A DNA stretch of 64,000 nucleotides, taken from assembly GCF_003751845.1 (NCBI RefSeq), contig NZ_RJKQ01000003.1, positions 310,001 to 374,000 of the forward strand, given 5' to 3'. This document shows positions 8,695 to 17,893 of this stretch, one piece after another (position 1 is the first letter of the stretch; each line of letters begins with the position of its first letter). A model generated the notes under the pieces. The model had not been told where the DNA came from. It saw only the letters and a program-made list of their open reading frames with translations, and did not search any database. This DNA is from Enterobacter sp. BIGb0383 (GTDB lineage Bacteria > Pseudomonadota > Gammaproteobacteria > Enterobacterales > Enterobacteriaceae). The translations under genes and the position numbers were made by a program.

Positions 8695-9698
8695 GGGTCC
8701 AGATCGATAAACTGCTGCCAGCTCACCGCATCCACAGAGATACCTTCGACGCTGCGACGGGCGTAGTGGCGCGCCTCCGGCTCGCCGGGGATTTGCGCCT
8801 CGCCGCCGGAGGAGTGGATCCATGCCAGCTGGGCTTCCACCTCCTGCTGATACTGCTCTCCGGCCCCTAAACGCAGCGGATCGATAAGAATCGACAGCAT
8901 ATTATTGATAATGCCGGGACGCGGCGGGAAGCGGTGGCTCTCGGTCTGGCCGCCGGTCAGCGCGGCTCCCAGCAGGGTACAGATTAACGACAGCCCGGCC
9001 CCTTTGTGCCCGCCGAAGGCCAGCAGAGAGCCGCGTGGCTCCTGCATCAGGCTGCCTGCATCGGTGGTGGGATTGCCAAGATGATCCACCGCACATCCTT
9101 CCGGCAGCGGACGGCCCTCATTCCAGGCAATGCGCGCTTTATTCCCGGCGATAGCGCTGGTGGCGAAATCGAGGATCACCGGATCGCCCTGAGCGCGTGG
9201 AATACCGACGCAGAGCGGGTTTGTTCCCAGCCGCGGCTGCTGCCCGCCAAAGGGCAATACCGCCGACGGGGCGCTGACGTTGGCGAAGTGCAGGGAAACC
9301 AGACCGGCTTCCGCTACCTGTTCAGCCCAGGCCCCGATACGCCCCAGATGATGCGCTTCGGCAATGCCGATGATGGCGACCCCGTAGTCCCGCGCCCGCT
9401 GAATACCCGCATCCATCGCTTTCTGGCCCAGCACCTGGCCAAAGCCGCGCTGGCCGTGAAAAGAGAGCAGCGCGCCCTCATCGCGGAGCAGGCGCAGTTC
9501 GCCACGGGGGTTGAGATCCCCGGCCTCAATAGCCTGAATATAGCGGGGCAACAGGGTGACGCCGTGGGAATCGTGGCCTTTTAGCGAGGCCTCGACCAGG
9601 TTATCCGCCACCTGACGGGCGGTATCGGCGGGGGTATCCACCCGCAAAAGATGGTGCTGTAACAGCGTTCGTAGCTGCTGCGCGCTGAGTACCGGCAT
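8679..9698 (-). CDS. Ldh2-family malate/lactate-type dehydrogenase (YbiC/HcxB-like)
   Basis: 339-residue NAD(P)-dependent oxidoreductase of the type 2 malate/L-lactate dehydrogenase family, which also contains sulfolactate and ureidoglycolate dehydrogenases. Landmarks are the N-terminal SLKGHDSHGV segment, AEAHHLGRIG with the catalytic-type histidine, RLGTNPLCVGIP, and FGGHKGAGLSL near the C-terminus. It converges on the YbdH-like gene and is divergent from a nitrate/taurine-type ABC transporter. The enzyme might therefore process the imported ligand, but this is context only. The substrate within the family cannot be chosen from the sequence. Confidence 0.75.
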   Translation of the reverse strand: MPVLSAQQLRTLLQHHLLRVDTPADTARQVADNLVEASLKGHDSHGVTLLPRYIQAIEAGDLNPRGELRLLRDEGALLSFHGQRGFGQVLGQKAMDAGIQRARDYGVAIIGIAEAHHLGRIGAWAEQVAEAGLVSLHFANVSAPSAVLPFGGQQPRLGTNPLCVGIPRAQGDPVILDFATSAIAGNKARIAWNEGRPLPEGCAVDHLGNPTTDAGSLMQEPRGSLLAFGGHKGAGLSLICTLLGAALTGGQTESHRFPPRPGIINNMLSILIDPLRLGAGEQYQQEVEAQLAWIHSSGGEAQIPGEPEARHYARRSVEGISVDAVSWQQFIDLDPARPL

Positions 9699-9748
9699 AG
9701 GGTAACCTTATCGGGTTAAAATAAATCTGAGTCCCGACTATAAACAGA

Positions 9749-9769
9749 ATGGTTTTTTAACATAACCAT
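9749..9769. promoter_or_regulatory. Inverted repeat ATGGTT-N9-AACCAT, possible operator
   Basis: ATGGTT at 9749-9754 is repeated inverted as AACCAT at 9764-9769, in the 213-base divergent intergenic region between the Ldh2-type dehydrogenase and the binding-protein gene. A second palindrome lies 34 bases to the right. The geometry fits a dimeric repressor or activator, but the factor is unknown. Confidence 0.3.
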
Positions 9770-9802
9770 GAAAAATAACTTAGCTGTGCCATCTGGCGAC
9801 AA

Positions 9803-9818
9803 TGGAAGTTTATTTCCA
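9803..9818. promoter_or_regulatory. Inverted repeat TGGAA-N6-TTCCA, possible operator
   Basis: TGGAA at 9803-9807 and TTCCA at 9814-9818 form an interrupted palindrome in the same divergent intergenic region. It lies about 95 bases before the transporter binding-protein start. Confidence 0.25.
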
Positions 9819-9911
9819 GAATGGGTATAAGCAATGCCAATTAAATCATTTCTTTTTTACGGGTAATATCGCCAATGTTTTCCCTTTAGCCAAATATCTC
9901 CGGGAAAATAG

Positions 9912-10919
9912 ATGAAAAAGCGTCAGCAGCTCCTGGCCGGAATGGCCATTGCCGTGACCCTCGCGACATTCAGCGGTGGGGTGCAGGCGGAAGGGAAAAT
10001 CAGTATTGCGCAGCAGTTTGGTATTGGTTATCTGATCCTCGACGTGGTGCGGGACCAGAATCTGATTGAAAAAGAGGGCAAAAAAGAGGGGCTGGAGATA
10101 GAGGTGGACTGGCGCACGCTTTCCGGGGCGACGGCCATGAACGAGGCGCTACTCTCCGGCGCGCTGGACGTGGCCTCGGCGGGCGTGCCGCCGCTGCTGA
10201 CGCTCTGGGATCGCACCCACGGGCGGCAGAACGTTAAGGCCATCGCCTCGCTCGGGTCGATGCCTAACTACCTGCTTAGCAACAATCCGGCGGTAAAAAG
10301 CGTAGGCGATCTGAGCGATAAAGACCGCATCGCGGTGCCCGCCGCCGGAGTGGGCTTCCAGTCCCGGACCCTGCAAATCGAAACCGCGAAACTCTATGGC
10401 AACGCCGACTATAAGCGTTTCGACCGGATCAGCGTCAGCCTGCCGCACCCGGACGCCAGCGCGGCGCTGATTGCCGGCGGTTCGGAGATTAACACCCACT
10501 TCTCCAGCCCGCCGTTCCAGTATCAGGCCCTGGAGCATGACAACGTGCATAAGATCCTCAGCTCCTATGACGTGCTGGGCGGACAGGCAACCTTTAACGT
10601 GCTCTACACCACGCAGAAATTCCACGATGAAAACCCGAAAACCTACCGGGCGTTTTATCGCGCGCTGAGCGAGGCGGCGAAGATTATCAATGCCGATAAG
10701 AACGCCGCAGCGGAAACCTATATCCGGGTTGAGAAGTCGCGCCTGCCGCTGTCGCTGGTGCAGAAGATTGTCAACGATCCGGAAATCAGCTTTACGGTGT
10801 CGCCAGAGCGGACCTTTGTCTACGCCGAAAAGCTCCAGGAGCTGGGCGTTATCAAGAACAAAGCCGGGTCCTGGAAAGACTATTTCTTTAACGATGCCTG
10901 GGAAAATCCCGGCAGCTAA
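9912..10919 (+). CDS. NitT/TauT-family ABC transporter substrate-binding protein
   Basis: 335-residue periplasmic binding protein of the SsuA/TauA/NMT1 type. The signal peptide (MKKRQQ, hydrophobic core, cleavage after VQA) is followed by the typical start KISIAQQFGIGYL. A ligand-loop region reads ALDVASAGVPPLL, in place of the usual D(I/V)GxxG..P pattern. Relatives bind nitrate, taurine, alkanesulfonates, aromatic acids or thiamine precursors, so the ligand is open. The ATPase starts 18 bases after its stop and the permease follows, completing one operon. Two palindromes precede it in the divergent promoter region. Confidence 0.82.
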   Translation: MKKRQQLLAGMAIAVTLATFSGGVQAEGKISIAQQFGIGYLILDVVRDQNLIEKEGKKEGLEIEVDWRTLSGATAMNEALLSGALDVASAGVPPLLTLWDRTHGRQNVKAIASLGSMPNYLLSNNPAVKSVGDLSDKDRIAVPAAGVGFQSRTLQIETAKLYGNADYKRFDRISVSLPHPDASAALIAGGSEINTHFSSPPFQYQALEHDNVHKILSSYDVLGGQATFNVLYTTQKFHDENPKTYRAFYRALSEAAKIINADKNAAAETYIRVEKSRLPLSLVQKIVNDPEISFTVSPERTFVYAEKLQELGVIKNKAGSWKDYFFNDAWENPGS

Positions 10920-10937
10920 CGCGAAGCAGGAGGGCAT

Positions 10938-11777
10938 ATGCCACAGGCCACCATTGAGCCGCTGCTGCAGGTCAGGCAGCTTGATATCGAGTACCGCACA
11001 CGCGAGCGGCGGGTGCGGGCCACCCACGACGTCAGCTTTGACGTCTGGCCGGGGGATCGCTTTATCCTGCTCGGACCGTCGGGCTGTGGCAAATCGAGCC
11101 TGCTCAAAACCGTGGGCGGTTTTATCCAGCCCCTGCGCGGTGAGATCGCTCTGGAAGGCAGCGATATTCGCGGACCCGGTCCCGACAGAATGATGGTCTT
11201 TCAGGAGTTCGACCAGCTTCCGCCGTGGAAAACGGTGCTGGAGAATGTCATGTTCCCGCTGCTGGCCAGCCGCAAGGCGAAGCGAGCCGAGGCGCGTGAG
11301 CAGGCGCTGCATTTTCTCGATAAGGTCGGGCTGGCCAGCTTTGCGGATGCCCTGCCGCACACGCTTTCCGGCGGCATGAAGCAGCGGGTTGCCATTGCCC
11401 GTGCCCTGGCGATGCGCCCGCGGATGCTGCTGATGGACGAACCTTTTGCCGCGCTGGATGCCCTGACGCGACGAACCATGCAGGAGGAGCTGCTGGCCCT
11501 GTGGGAAGAGGAACGCTTTACGCTGCTCTTCGTCACCCACTCGATTGAAGAAGCGCTGGTGGTCGGCAGCCGCATCCTGGTGCTCTCGCCTCATCCAGGC
11601 CGGGTACGCGCCGAGCTGAACTGCCACCAGTTTGGCCTGAATGATTTCGGCAGCCCCGCCTTTCAGTCGGCAGCCAGCCATATACACCAATTATTGTTCC
11701 CGCCCGCCGTGAACACCCCATTACCTTCCGCGAGTCAGGAGCCGGATTATGTCACTGCCACCGTTCATTCGTCCTGA
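10938..11777 (+). CDS. NitT/TauT-family ABC transporter ATPase
   Basis: 279-residue ATPase of the SsuB/TauB type. Walker A GPSGCGKSS is at residues 46-54, the signature reads LSGGMKQR, Walker B reads LLMDEPFAALD, and the switch region reads VTHSIEEAL. AGGAGGG lies just before the start. Its 3' end overlaps the permease gene by 29 bases, an unusually long overlap that still leaves the permease ribosome binding site (AGGAGCC) inside this gene. It energises uptake through the permease encoded next. Confidence 0.88.
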   Translation: MPQATIEPLLQVRQLDIEYRTRERRVRATHDVSFDVWPGDRFILLGPSGCGKSSLLKTVGGFIQPLRGEIALEGSDIRGPGPDRMMVFQEFDQLPPWKTVLENVMFPLLASRKAKRAEAREQALHFLDKVGLASFADALPHTLSGGMKQRVAIARALAMRPRMLLMDEPFAALDALTRRTMQEELLALWEEERFTLLFVTHSIEEALVVGSRILVLSPHPGRVRAELNCHQFGLNDFGSPAFQSAASHIHQLLFPPAVNTPLPSASQEPDYVTATVHSS

Positions 11778-12615
11778 ATACGAGCGTAGCCTGACCCCGC
11801 TGCGCGATGTCGCCGTCGATGAAGCGCTGCCGCTCTCCCGACGACTCTGGAACCAGACCTGGCTGCGCAAAGGCGTGGTGGTCGTGCTGGTGCTGGCCCT
11901 GTGGGAAGCGGCGGCCCGCTATCAGCAAAACGACCTGATGCTGCCCGGGGTTGTGGATACCCTGCGGGCGTTTATTGAGGATATGCACAGCGGCGAGCTG
12001 CCGGAGAAGATCGTCAATTCTCTGAGTACCCTGCTGAAAGGCTATCTGATCGGCAGCGCGCTGGCGCTGGTGGCCAGCGCTCTGGCGATCACCACCCGGT
12101 TTGGCCGCGATCTGCTCAGCACCTTAACGGCGATGCTGAACCCGCTCCCGGCGATTGCGCTACTGCCGCTGGCGCTGCTGTGGTTTGGGCTGGGCAACGT
12201 CAGCCTGGTGTTTGTGCTGGTTCACTCGGTTATGTGGCCCATCGCGCTGAATACCTGGTCAGGGTTTAGCAGCGTGCCGGAAACTCTGCGTATGGCCGGG
12301 CGTAACTATGGTCTGAGCGGTCCGCGCTATGTCCTGACGATCCTGATCCCGGCTTCGCTGCCGTCGATCCTCTCCGGGCTGAAAATTGGCTGGGCCTTTG
12401 CCTGGCGCACGCTGATTGCCGCCGAACTGGTGTTTGGTGCCTCCAGCGGCGAGGGCGGGCTGGGCTGGTATATCTTCCAGAACCGCAATGAACTCTTTAC
12501 CGACCGGGTATTTGCCGGGCTGGCGACGGTGATTATTATCGGCCTGCTGGTTGAGGGCGTGGTGTTTTCGACCCTCGAGAAGGCCACGGTTAAGCGCTGG
12601 GGTATGCAGCGCTAA
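11749..12615 (+). CDS. NitT/TauT-family ABC transporter permease
   Basis: 288-residue inner-membrane permease of the SsuC/TauC family. After a polar N-terminus of about 38 residues, several transmembrane helices follow. The docking-loop segment MAGRNYGLSGPRYVLTILIPASLPSILSGLKIG near residues 180-212 holds the family EAA pattern. The start is backed by AGGAG upstream. Its stop overlaps by four bases the end of the convergent iron-transport ATPase gene, leaving no room for a terminator between the two operons. Confidence 0.87.
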   Translation: MSLPPFIRPEYERSLTPLRDVAVDEALPLSRRLWNQTWLRKGVVVVLVLALWEAAARYQQNDLMLPGVVDTLRAFIEDMHSGELPEKIVNSLSTLLKGYLIGSALALVASALAITTRFGRDLLSTLTAMLNPLPAIALLPLALLWFGLGNVSLVFVLVHSVMWPIALNTWSGFSSVPETLRMAGRNYGLSGPRYVLTILIPASLPSILSGLKIGWAFAWRTLIAAELVFGASSGEGGLGWYIFQNRNELFTDRVFAGLATVIIIGLLVEGVVFSTLEKATVKRWGMQR

Positions 12616-13277
12616 AGCGCCCGGTACTGGCCCTGATGAACCTGGCCGATATGGCCGCCCATCATCTGCGCTTCCGTTTCGCTATGGGTGACCATCAGCG
12701 CCGTCTGGCCCGCTTCGCGCAGAATATCCCGTACCTCGATGCCGATCCGCTCCCGCGTGCGGCTGTCGAGACTGGAGAAAGGCTCATCAAGCAGCAGGAT
12801 TTGCGGTCGGGGCGCGAGGGCACGAGCCAGCGCCACGCGCTGCTGCTGCCCGCCGGAAAGCTGGTGGGGATAGTGGCGGGCATGGTTGCCGAGCTCGACC
12901 ATTTTCAGCAGCGTATCGACTCTCTGCGATTGCTGTTCGCGGGGCAGGCGACGCAGGCCAAAGGCGATATTCTCTTCGGCGGTCAGATGTGGAAACAGGG
13001 CATACTCCTGGAAGACCATTCCAGTCTGGCGTTTCTCCGGCGGCAGATGCAGCCGGTGTCCCGCAACCTGCTGGCGGGCAATCCAGATATCGCCTTCGCT
13101 GACCCGCTCAAACCCGGCAATGGCGCGCAGGACGGTGGTTTTCCCGCAGCCGGATGCGCCCAGCAGACAGGTCAGCTCGCCCTTGCGCAGCGAGAGAGAA
13201 AAACCGTTCAGTACCCGCTGCAGGCCTGCGCCGTAGGCAACGTGGATATTCTCAAGACGTAGCGCAATCTCTGACAT
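12612..13277 (-). CDS. Iron(III) ABC transporter ATPase (FbpC-like), short form
   Basis: 221-residue ATPase with Walker A GASGCGKTT, signature LSGGQQQR and Walker B LLLDEPFSSLD. It is much shorter than the usual FbpC/AfuC/PotA-type ATPases (about 340-350 residues) because it ends right after the nucleotide-binding domain and lacks the C-terminal TOBE regulatory domain. The reading frame closes normally and I see no sign of a frameshift. It is the last gene of a binding protein-permease-ATPase operon. Its stop overlaps the end of the convergent permease gene by four bases. Confidence 0.82.
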   Translation of the reverse strand: MSEIALRLENIHVAYGAGLQRVLNGFSLSLRKGELTCLLGASGCGKTTVLRAIAGFERVSEGDIWIARQQVAGHRLHLPPEKRQTGMVFQEYALFPHLTAEENIAFGLRRLPREQQSQRVDTLLKMVELGNHARHYPHQLSGGQQQRVALARALAPRPQILLLDEPFSSLDSRTRERIGIEVRDILREAGQTALMVTHSETEAQMMGGHIGQVHQGQYRAL

Positions 13278-13287
13278 TATCTCTTCC

Positions 13288-14970
13288 TTAGCGTCGCATC
13301 TGATGGCGCATCAGCAGGATCACCGGCAGGACGCCCGCCAGCACAATCAACAGGGCGGCCACGGCGCCATCTTCATAAGTGCCACGAGCCGCTTCGGCGT
13401 AGAGCAGGGTGGCGAGGGTTTCAAAATTCACCGGGCGCAGCAGCAGCGTGGTGGGCAGTTCTTTCATCGCGTCGGCAAACACCAGCAGGGCGCTGCTGAC
13501 CAGGGCCGGGCGCAGCAGGGGAAAGTGAACGCGGGCAAAGGTGCCGCCGCCGCTTTCACCCAGCGAACGTGAGGCTTGCTCAAGCGAAGGTGGAATGCGC
13601 GCCAGCCCGGAATCCAGGGCACCGATAGCAATGGTCTGAAAGCGAATGGCGCAGCAGATAACCAGCAGCACGCCCGCCGACATCAGCGGTAGACCCCGCA
13701 TTCCCAGCAGGTCCGCCAGCCACTTGTCCATCGCCATCGCCGGCGTCAGGAAGCCAATCGCCAGAATAGTTCCCGGTACCGCGTAGCCCAGCGAAGCCAG
13801 TCGCATCACGCCGCGACGCACGCGCGGAGCCGGATTGCCCATCGCCATATTTCGTGCGTTCCAGGCCACGATCATACTCACCGCAACCACCACCAGGGTG
13901 ACGCCTGCGGCCAGGGTCAGGGTGTTTTGCAGGGCACCCAGCAACTGGGAAGAAATGGGGGCTTCATCCATCAACCGTTTTGCGCTCTCCCAGGCAAGGA
14001 AACTGACCGGGGCGACAAAACCCAGCACCACCGGCAGGGCCACCAGGGAACAGAGCACTCTGCCGCGCCAGCCGTCCACTTTCGCAGGGGCAATGTCACG
14101 GCTGCTACGGCTGCTGAATCCCTGCTTCGAGCGGCCATAAATCTCCAGCGACAGAATGGCGAAAATCAGCACCAGCATCAGACAGGCGATTTGCGCCGCT
14201 GCGGCGAGGTCGGAGCGGGTGATCCAGGTGGTATAAACCGTGACCGTCAGGGTCTGGACGCCGAGAAATTCCGACGCGCCGATATCGTTAAGGGTTTCCA
14301 GCAGGGCCAGGCTTAGCCCGACCGCCAGCGCCGGACGCGCCATCGGCAATGCCACCCGGAAAAACGCACCGGTCGCGCTACAGCCCAGCGTTCTTGCCGC
14401 CTCCAGCAGATTGGCCGGCTGGCTGATAAACATCGCCCGGGTGGTTAAATAGACGTAGGGGTAGAGCACCATCCCCAGCAGCAAAATCGCGCCGGTCAGA
14501 GAGCGCAGGTCCGGCAGGCGGAACTGACGCGGGCTGTCGTATCCCAGCAGCCAGCGGATGGCGGTCTGCAGCGGGCCAATAGGATGCAGCAGATCCAGCC
14601 AGGCAAAGGCGACGATATAGGTGGGCATCGCCAGCGGCAGCAGCAGTGCCCAGCTCAGAATTCTGCGGCCGGGAAAATCCCAGGCCGTCACCGCCCAGGC
14701 GCAGCCGACGCCGATAAAGGTGACCATCAGCGCCACGCCGGAGAGCAGTAGTGCGGTATTGATCGCCGCGTTGGGTAGCACAAAGCGCAGCAGGTTTTCC
14801 CAGTGGGAGAGATCGGCGTGGAACGCCTGCCAGGCCAGCGCCAGAATCGGGGCGCAGACGCCCAGCGCAATCAGGGTTGCGGTAAGATGCAGCGGGGTAA
14901 AAAGCGACTGCGGCCCGGAAACCAGGCCGCGGATCGTGGTTAAACCCGACGATTTATTGATCGAATCCAA
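13288..14970 (-). CDS. Iron(III) ABC transporter permease (FbpB-like, fused double permease)
   Basis: 560-residue permease with two homologous halves, each with about six membrane segments, as in FbpB/SfuB/YfuB of ferric-iron importers. Docking loops appear as EAARTLGCSATGAFFRVALP in the first half and EQASRSLGESGGGTFARVHFP in the second. The frame begins with TTG at 14970, inside the end of the binding-protein gene (17-base overlap). No ATG or GTG lies near the N-terminus, so a rare start and translational coupling are likely. Confidence 0.83.
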   Translation of the reverse strand: MDSINKSSGLTTIRGLVSGPQSLFTPLHLTATLIALGVCAPILALAWQAFHADLSHWENLLRFVLPNAAINTALLLSGVALMVTFIGVGCAWAVTAWDFPGRRILSWALLLPLAMPTYIVAFAWLDLLHPIGPLQTAIRWLLGYDSPRQFRLPDLRSLTGAILLLGMVLYPYVYLTTRAMFISQPANLLEAARTLGCSATGAFFRVALPMARPALAVGLSLALLETLNDIGASEFLGVQTLTVTVYTTWITRSDLAAAAQIACLMLVLIFAILSLEIYGRSKQGFSSRSSRDIAPAKVDGWRGRVLCSLVALPVVLGFVAPVSFLAWESAKRLMDEAPISSQLLGALQNTLTLAAGVTLVVVAVSMIVAWNARNMAMGNPAPRVRRGVMRLASLGYAVPGTILAIGFLTPAMAMDKWLADLLGMRGLPLMSAGVLLVICCAIRFQTIAIGALDSGLARIPPSLEQASRSLGESGGGTFARVHFPLLRPALVSSALLVFADAMKELPTTLLLRPVNFETLATLLYAEAARGTYEDGAVAALLIVLAGVLPVILLMRHQMRR

Positions 14971-15997
14971 CTTTGTCTACCAGCAGGCTCGCCTGTTTGC
15001 GGTGTTTCACAATCTCGGTCAGCGGGATGCTGTCGACGTTAATCTCACCGATGGCCTCGCTGATAATCGGGTCCAGCGCCACGCCTTTCAGCACCGGGAA
15101 CTCGTAGTTCGCTTTGGCATAGATCTGCTGGGCCGGAGCGGAGACCAGATACTCCATCAGCTTGACCGCGTTATCTTTGTTTGGCGCATGGCGTGCAACG
15201 GCCGCACCGCTGATATTGACGTGGGTTCCGCCCTGCTCAAAGGTCGGCTTCACGACTTTGATGGCGTCGCCCCATTTACGGGCGTCGCTGCCCTCTTTGG
15301 CGCTCTTCATCTGGCCGACATAGTAGGAGTTGGCGAGGCCCATATCGCAGATACCGCCAAGAATATCGCGGGCAACGTCGCGGTCGCCGCCGGTCGCTTT
15401 ACGCGCCAGGTTATCCTTCACGCCGCGCAGCCAGGTTTCCGTTTTGGCTTCGCCGTGGTGAGAAATCATCGCCGCGACCAGCGCGGTATTGTACGGATGC
15501 TGGCCGGAGCGCAGGCAGACCTTGCCTTTGTACTCCGGGTTAGCGAGCTGCTCGTAGTGCCAGTTATCGATCGGCAGATCTTTTTCGGCATAGAGCACGC
15601 GGGCACGCATGGACAGCGCAAACCACTGGTTATCCTCACCGCGCAGGTTGGCCGGGATCGCCGTTTTCAGCGCCTCAGACTCTACCGGCTGGGTCACGCC
15701 CGCCTCGACGAGATCGACAAGGTTGCCAACATCGACGGCCATCAGCAGATCGGCCGGGGAGTTTTGCCCCTCGGCTTTCACGCGCTCCAGCATCCCGTCC
15801 TTGATATAGACGGTGTTGACCTTGATCCCGCTGCTTTTGGTCCAGCTATCCAGCAATGGCTGGATCAGGCCCGGTTCGCGGGTGGTGTACAGCGTCAGAT
15901 CGTCACTGGCGAGGGCGGAGAAGCTAACGGGTGCAATCAGAGCGGATGCCAGCGTGATGCAGCGCAGTCCGGTGCGAGGCAAAGCAAACTGTTTCAT
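14954..15997 (-). CDS. Iron(III) ABC transporter periplasmic binding protein (FbpA-like)
   Basis: 347-residue extracellular iron-binding protein. After a signal peptide ending near FSALA, the mature protein starts DDLTLYTTREPGL, as in FbpA/FutA/SfuA proteins. A paired-tyrosine iron site appears as ANSYYVGQM in the C-terminal half. It probably delivers periplasmic ferric iron to the downstream permease. A Fur-box-like sequence with a TGATTATCA core lies about 80 bases upstream, so iron repression is expected. The ATG at 15997 gives a standard signal peptide. Confidence 0.85.
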   Translation of the reverse strand: MKQFALPRTGLRCITLASALIAPVSFSALASDDLTLYTTREPGLIQPLLDSWTKSSGIKVNTVYIKDGMLERVKAEGQNSPADLLMAVDVGNLVDLVEAGVTQPVESEALKTAIPANLRGEDNQWFALSMRARVLYAEKDLPIDNWHYEQLANPEYKGKVCLRSGQHPYNTALVAAMISHHGEAKTETWLRGVKDNLARKATGGDRDVARDILGGICDMGLANSYYVGQMKSAKEGSDARKWGDAIKVVKPTFEQGGTHVNISGAAVARHAPNKDNAVKLMEYLVSAPAQQIYAKANYEFPVLKGVALDPIISEAIGEINVDSIPLTEIVKHRKQASLLVDKVGFDQ

Positions 15998-16068
15998 TGA
16001 GTGATTTCCAGAGTGGTTAGCGGTCTAATTAATTCAACAGGTGAACTATTTCAGTGTGCAACTGATAC

Positions 16069-16089
16069 CTTAAATGATAATCACTCTTG
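16069..16089 (-). promoter_or_regulatory. Fur-box-like sequence upstream of the FbpABC-type operon
   Basis: On the minus strand this reads with a TGATTATCATT core. It matches 10 of the 14 defined positions of the 7-1-7 Fur consensus on the plus strand (TGATAATCACTCTTG at 16075-16089). It lies about 75-90 bases before the FbpA-like start, where Fur would block the promoter. Function is inferred from position and the known Fur control of such transporters. Confidence 0.5.
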
Positions 16090-16219
16090 TCTACAATCTT
16101 GCGACGGGCACAGAAATTCACATTTACAAAACTTTAATTACATTTGTTGATACAAACCGGGAATGAGAGGCAGGAAAAACGGATGCAGAACTCTGCATCC
16201 GTGGAGGGTTACGCGTGCG

Positions 16220-17893
16220 TCAGAAGGCTTCCCATTCTGCGTCGGCAGCACGTGGTTTACCCGTGCTGGCAAGCGCCGGGCTTTTGGCTGCGGTTTTCAC
16301 TTTTCGCGCCTGTGGCTGGCCCGCACCCGGCGCGTCGCCCGGCAGCTTAAAGACCGAGACCACTTCCGTTAAGCGGTAAGCCTGCTCTTCCAGCGAGGCA
16401 GAGGTCGCGGAGGATTGCTCCACCAGCGCTGCGTTTTGCTGGGTGACGCTGTCCATCTGGGAAATGGCCGTCCCGACCTGAGAGATCCCTTTGCTCTGCT
16501 CCGTCGAGGCTGAGGCGATTTCACCCATAATATCCGTCACGCTGGTGACCGATTTGAGGATGTTGTCCATCGACTCGCTGGTGAGAGAAACCTGCTGATA
16601 ACCGTTGTTAACGTTAGTGACGGACTCGTCGATCAGGCCTTTGATCTCCTTCGCCGCACCCGCGCTGCGCTGGGCCAGGTTACGCACTTCGCTGGCGACC
16701 ACGGCAAAGCCGCGGCCTTGCTCGCCGGCGCGGGCCGCTTCAACGGCCGCGTTCAGCGCCAGAATATTGGTCTGGAACGCAATGCTGTCGATCACGTTAA
16801 TAATATCGCTGATCTTCTGCGAACTGCCGGTGATGTTCTTCATGCTGTCGATAAGCGACTGCACCATTTCTTCACCTTTGTTCACTGCCGTTGAGGCCGC
16901 TTTTGCCAGCACGCTGGCTTCACCCGCGTTATCGGCATTTTGCTTAACGACCGCGCTCAGCTCTTCCATGCTGGCCGCCGTCTGCGTCAGGGCTGCAGCC
17001 TGCTCTTCGGTACGGGAGGAGAGATCCGTATTCCCGGCCGCAATTTCACTGGTGCCCTGATAAATATCCCCGGCGGTATTGCGGATCTGGGTGACGGTTT
17101 TCACCCAGTTGGACTGCATGGTATCGAGGAAGGGGATAAGCTGCCCGACCTCGTTTTTGCCGAGATCCTTCGTCGGTTTATCCAGCTTGCCTTCAGAGAG
17201 CACCTGCAGATGGTTTTTGACCCATTCCAGCGAGCGTCCCATAAACAGCGCCAGGTAACGTTCGGTCATCACCAGCACCGCGAGACCGATCACCATCGCA
17301 ATAATAATGATGGTGCGTGACAGGGATACCCAGCTGCCAATGCGGTCGTTTGCCGCCGCTTTCAGCTGCTGGATCTCCTGGTTATAGGCCACGATAGCCT
17401 CGGTAAAACCGGTGCGCAGCGGGCTGTATTTCTCATTGGCCAGGCGGGTAAAGCTCTCCGCATTGTTGGCCTTTACCGCCTCAAACATCGGTTTGATCCC
17501 TTCGTTAAAGAGGGTCAGAGAGCTGTTGTAAATGCTGTCGATGGAGGCGCTGCTGATATTGGCGTGATCCGTCACTTTAAAGGCATCCAGCCCGCCCTGG
17601 AGAAAGTCGATATCCTTACCGATCTGCGTCAGCGTTTTCTGGCCGTTGGCGGCATCGCCGCTGGCCTGATACACCATCGCCTTGTCCATTGCCAGCTTGA
17701 CCTGATAGTAGCGGTCGCTGGCATTGTTGATGATATCGCCGTTCACCTGCTGAACGTTGGTGAGGGCGATCTCTTTGGTCAGGTTGCTCAACGAGTGCAG
17801 AGAAAAGAACGACACTCCGCCCCAGATCAGCGTGAAAATAATTAAAATAGCCATCATGACCACTTTAATTCTAAGACTACTTACTAATTGCAT
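16220..17893 (-). CDS. Methyl-accepting chemotaxis protein with CheR/CheB-binding tail
   Basis: 557-residue transmembrane chemoreceptor of the Tar/Tsr class. TM1 lies at about residues 9-30, followed by a periplasmic four-helix-type domain of about 160 residues, TM2 at about 191-213, a HAMP domain, and a long cytoplasmic coiled coil. The conserved signalling tip reads [20 protein letters not shown]. The last five residues are EWEAF, the xWxxF pentapeptide that tethers CheR and CheB in high-abundance receptors. A sigma-28-type promoter lies about 105-130 bases upstream. The gene is outside the main flagellar block but appears to be part of its regulon. The ligand is unknown; the neighbouring peptide transporter operon is suggestive only. 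Confidence 0.88.
   Translation of the reverse strand: MQLVSSLRIKVVMMAILIIFTLIWGGVSFFSLHSLSNLTKEIALTNVQQVNGDIINNASDRYYQVKLAMDKAMVYQASGDAANGQKTLTQIGKDIDFLQGGLDAFKVTDHANISSASIDSIYNSSLTLFNEGIKPMFEAVKANNAESFTRLANEKYSPLRTGFTEAIVAYNQEIQQLKAAANDRIGSWVSLSRTIIIIAMVIGLAVLVMTERYLALFMGRSLEWVKNHLQVLSEGKLDKPTKDLGKNEVGQLIPFLDTMQSNWVKTVTQIRNTAGDIYQGTSEIAAGNTDLSSRTEEQAAALTQTAASMEELSAVVKQNADNAGEASVLAKAASTAVNKGEEMVQSLIDSMKNITGSSQKISDIINVIDSIAFQTNILALNAAVEAARAGEQGRGFAVVASEVRNLAQRSAGAAKEIKGLIDESVTNVNNGYQQVSLTSESMDNILKSVTSVTDIMGEIASASTEQSKGISQVGTAISQMDSVTQQNAALVEQSSATSASLEEQAYRLTEVVSVFKLPGDAPGAGQPQARKVKTAAKSPALASTGKPRAADAEWEAF

Noticed and set aside
12612-13277. Frameshift or truncation of the iron-transport ATPase
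   Set aside because: The frame closes cleanly right after the nucleotide-binding domain, and the following bases code for the convergent permease, so no broken remainder is visible.
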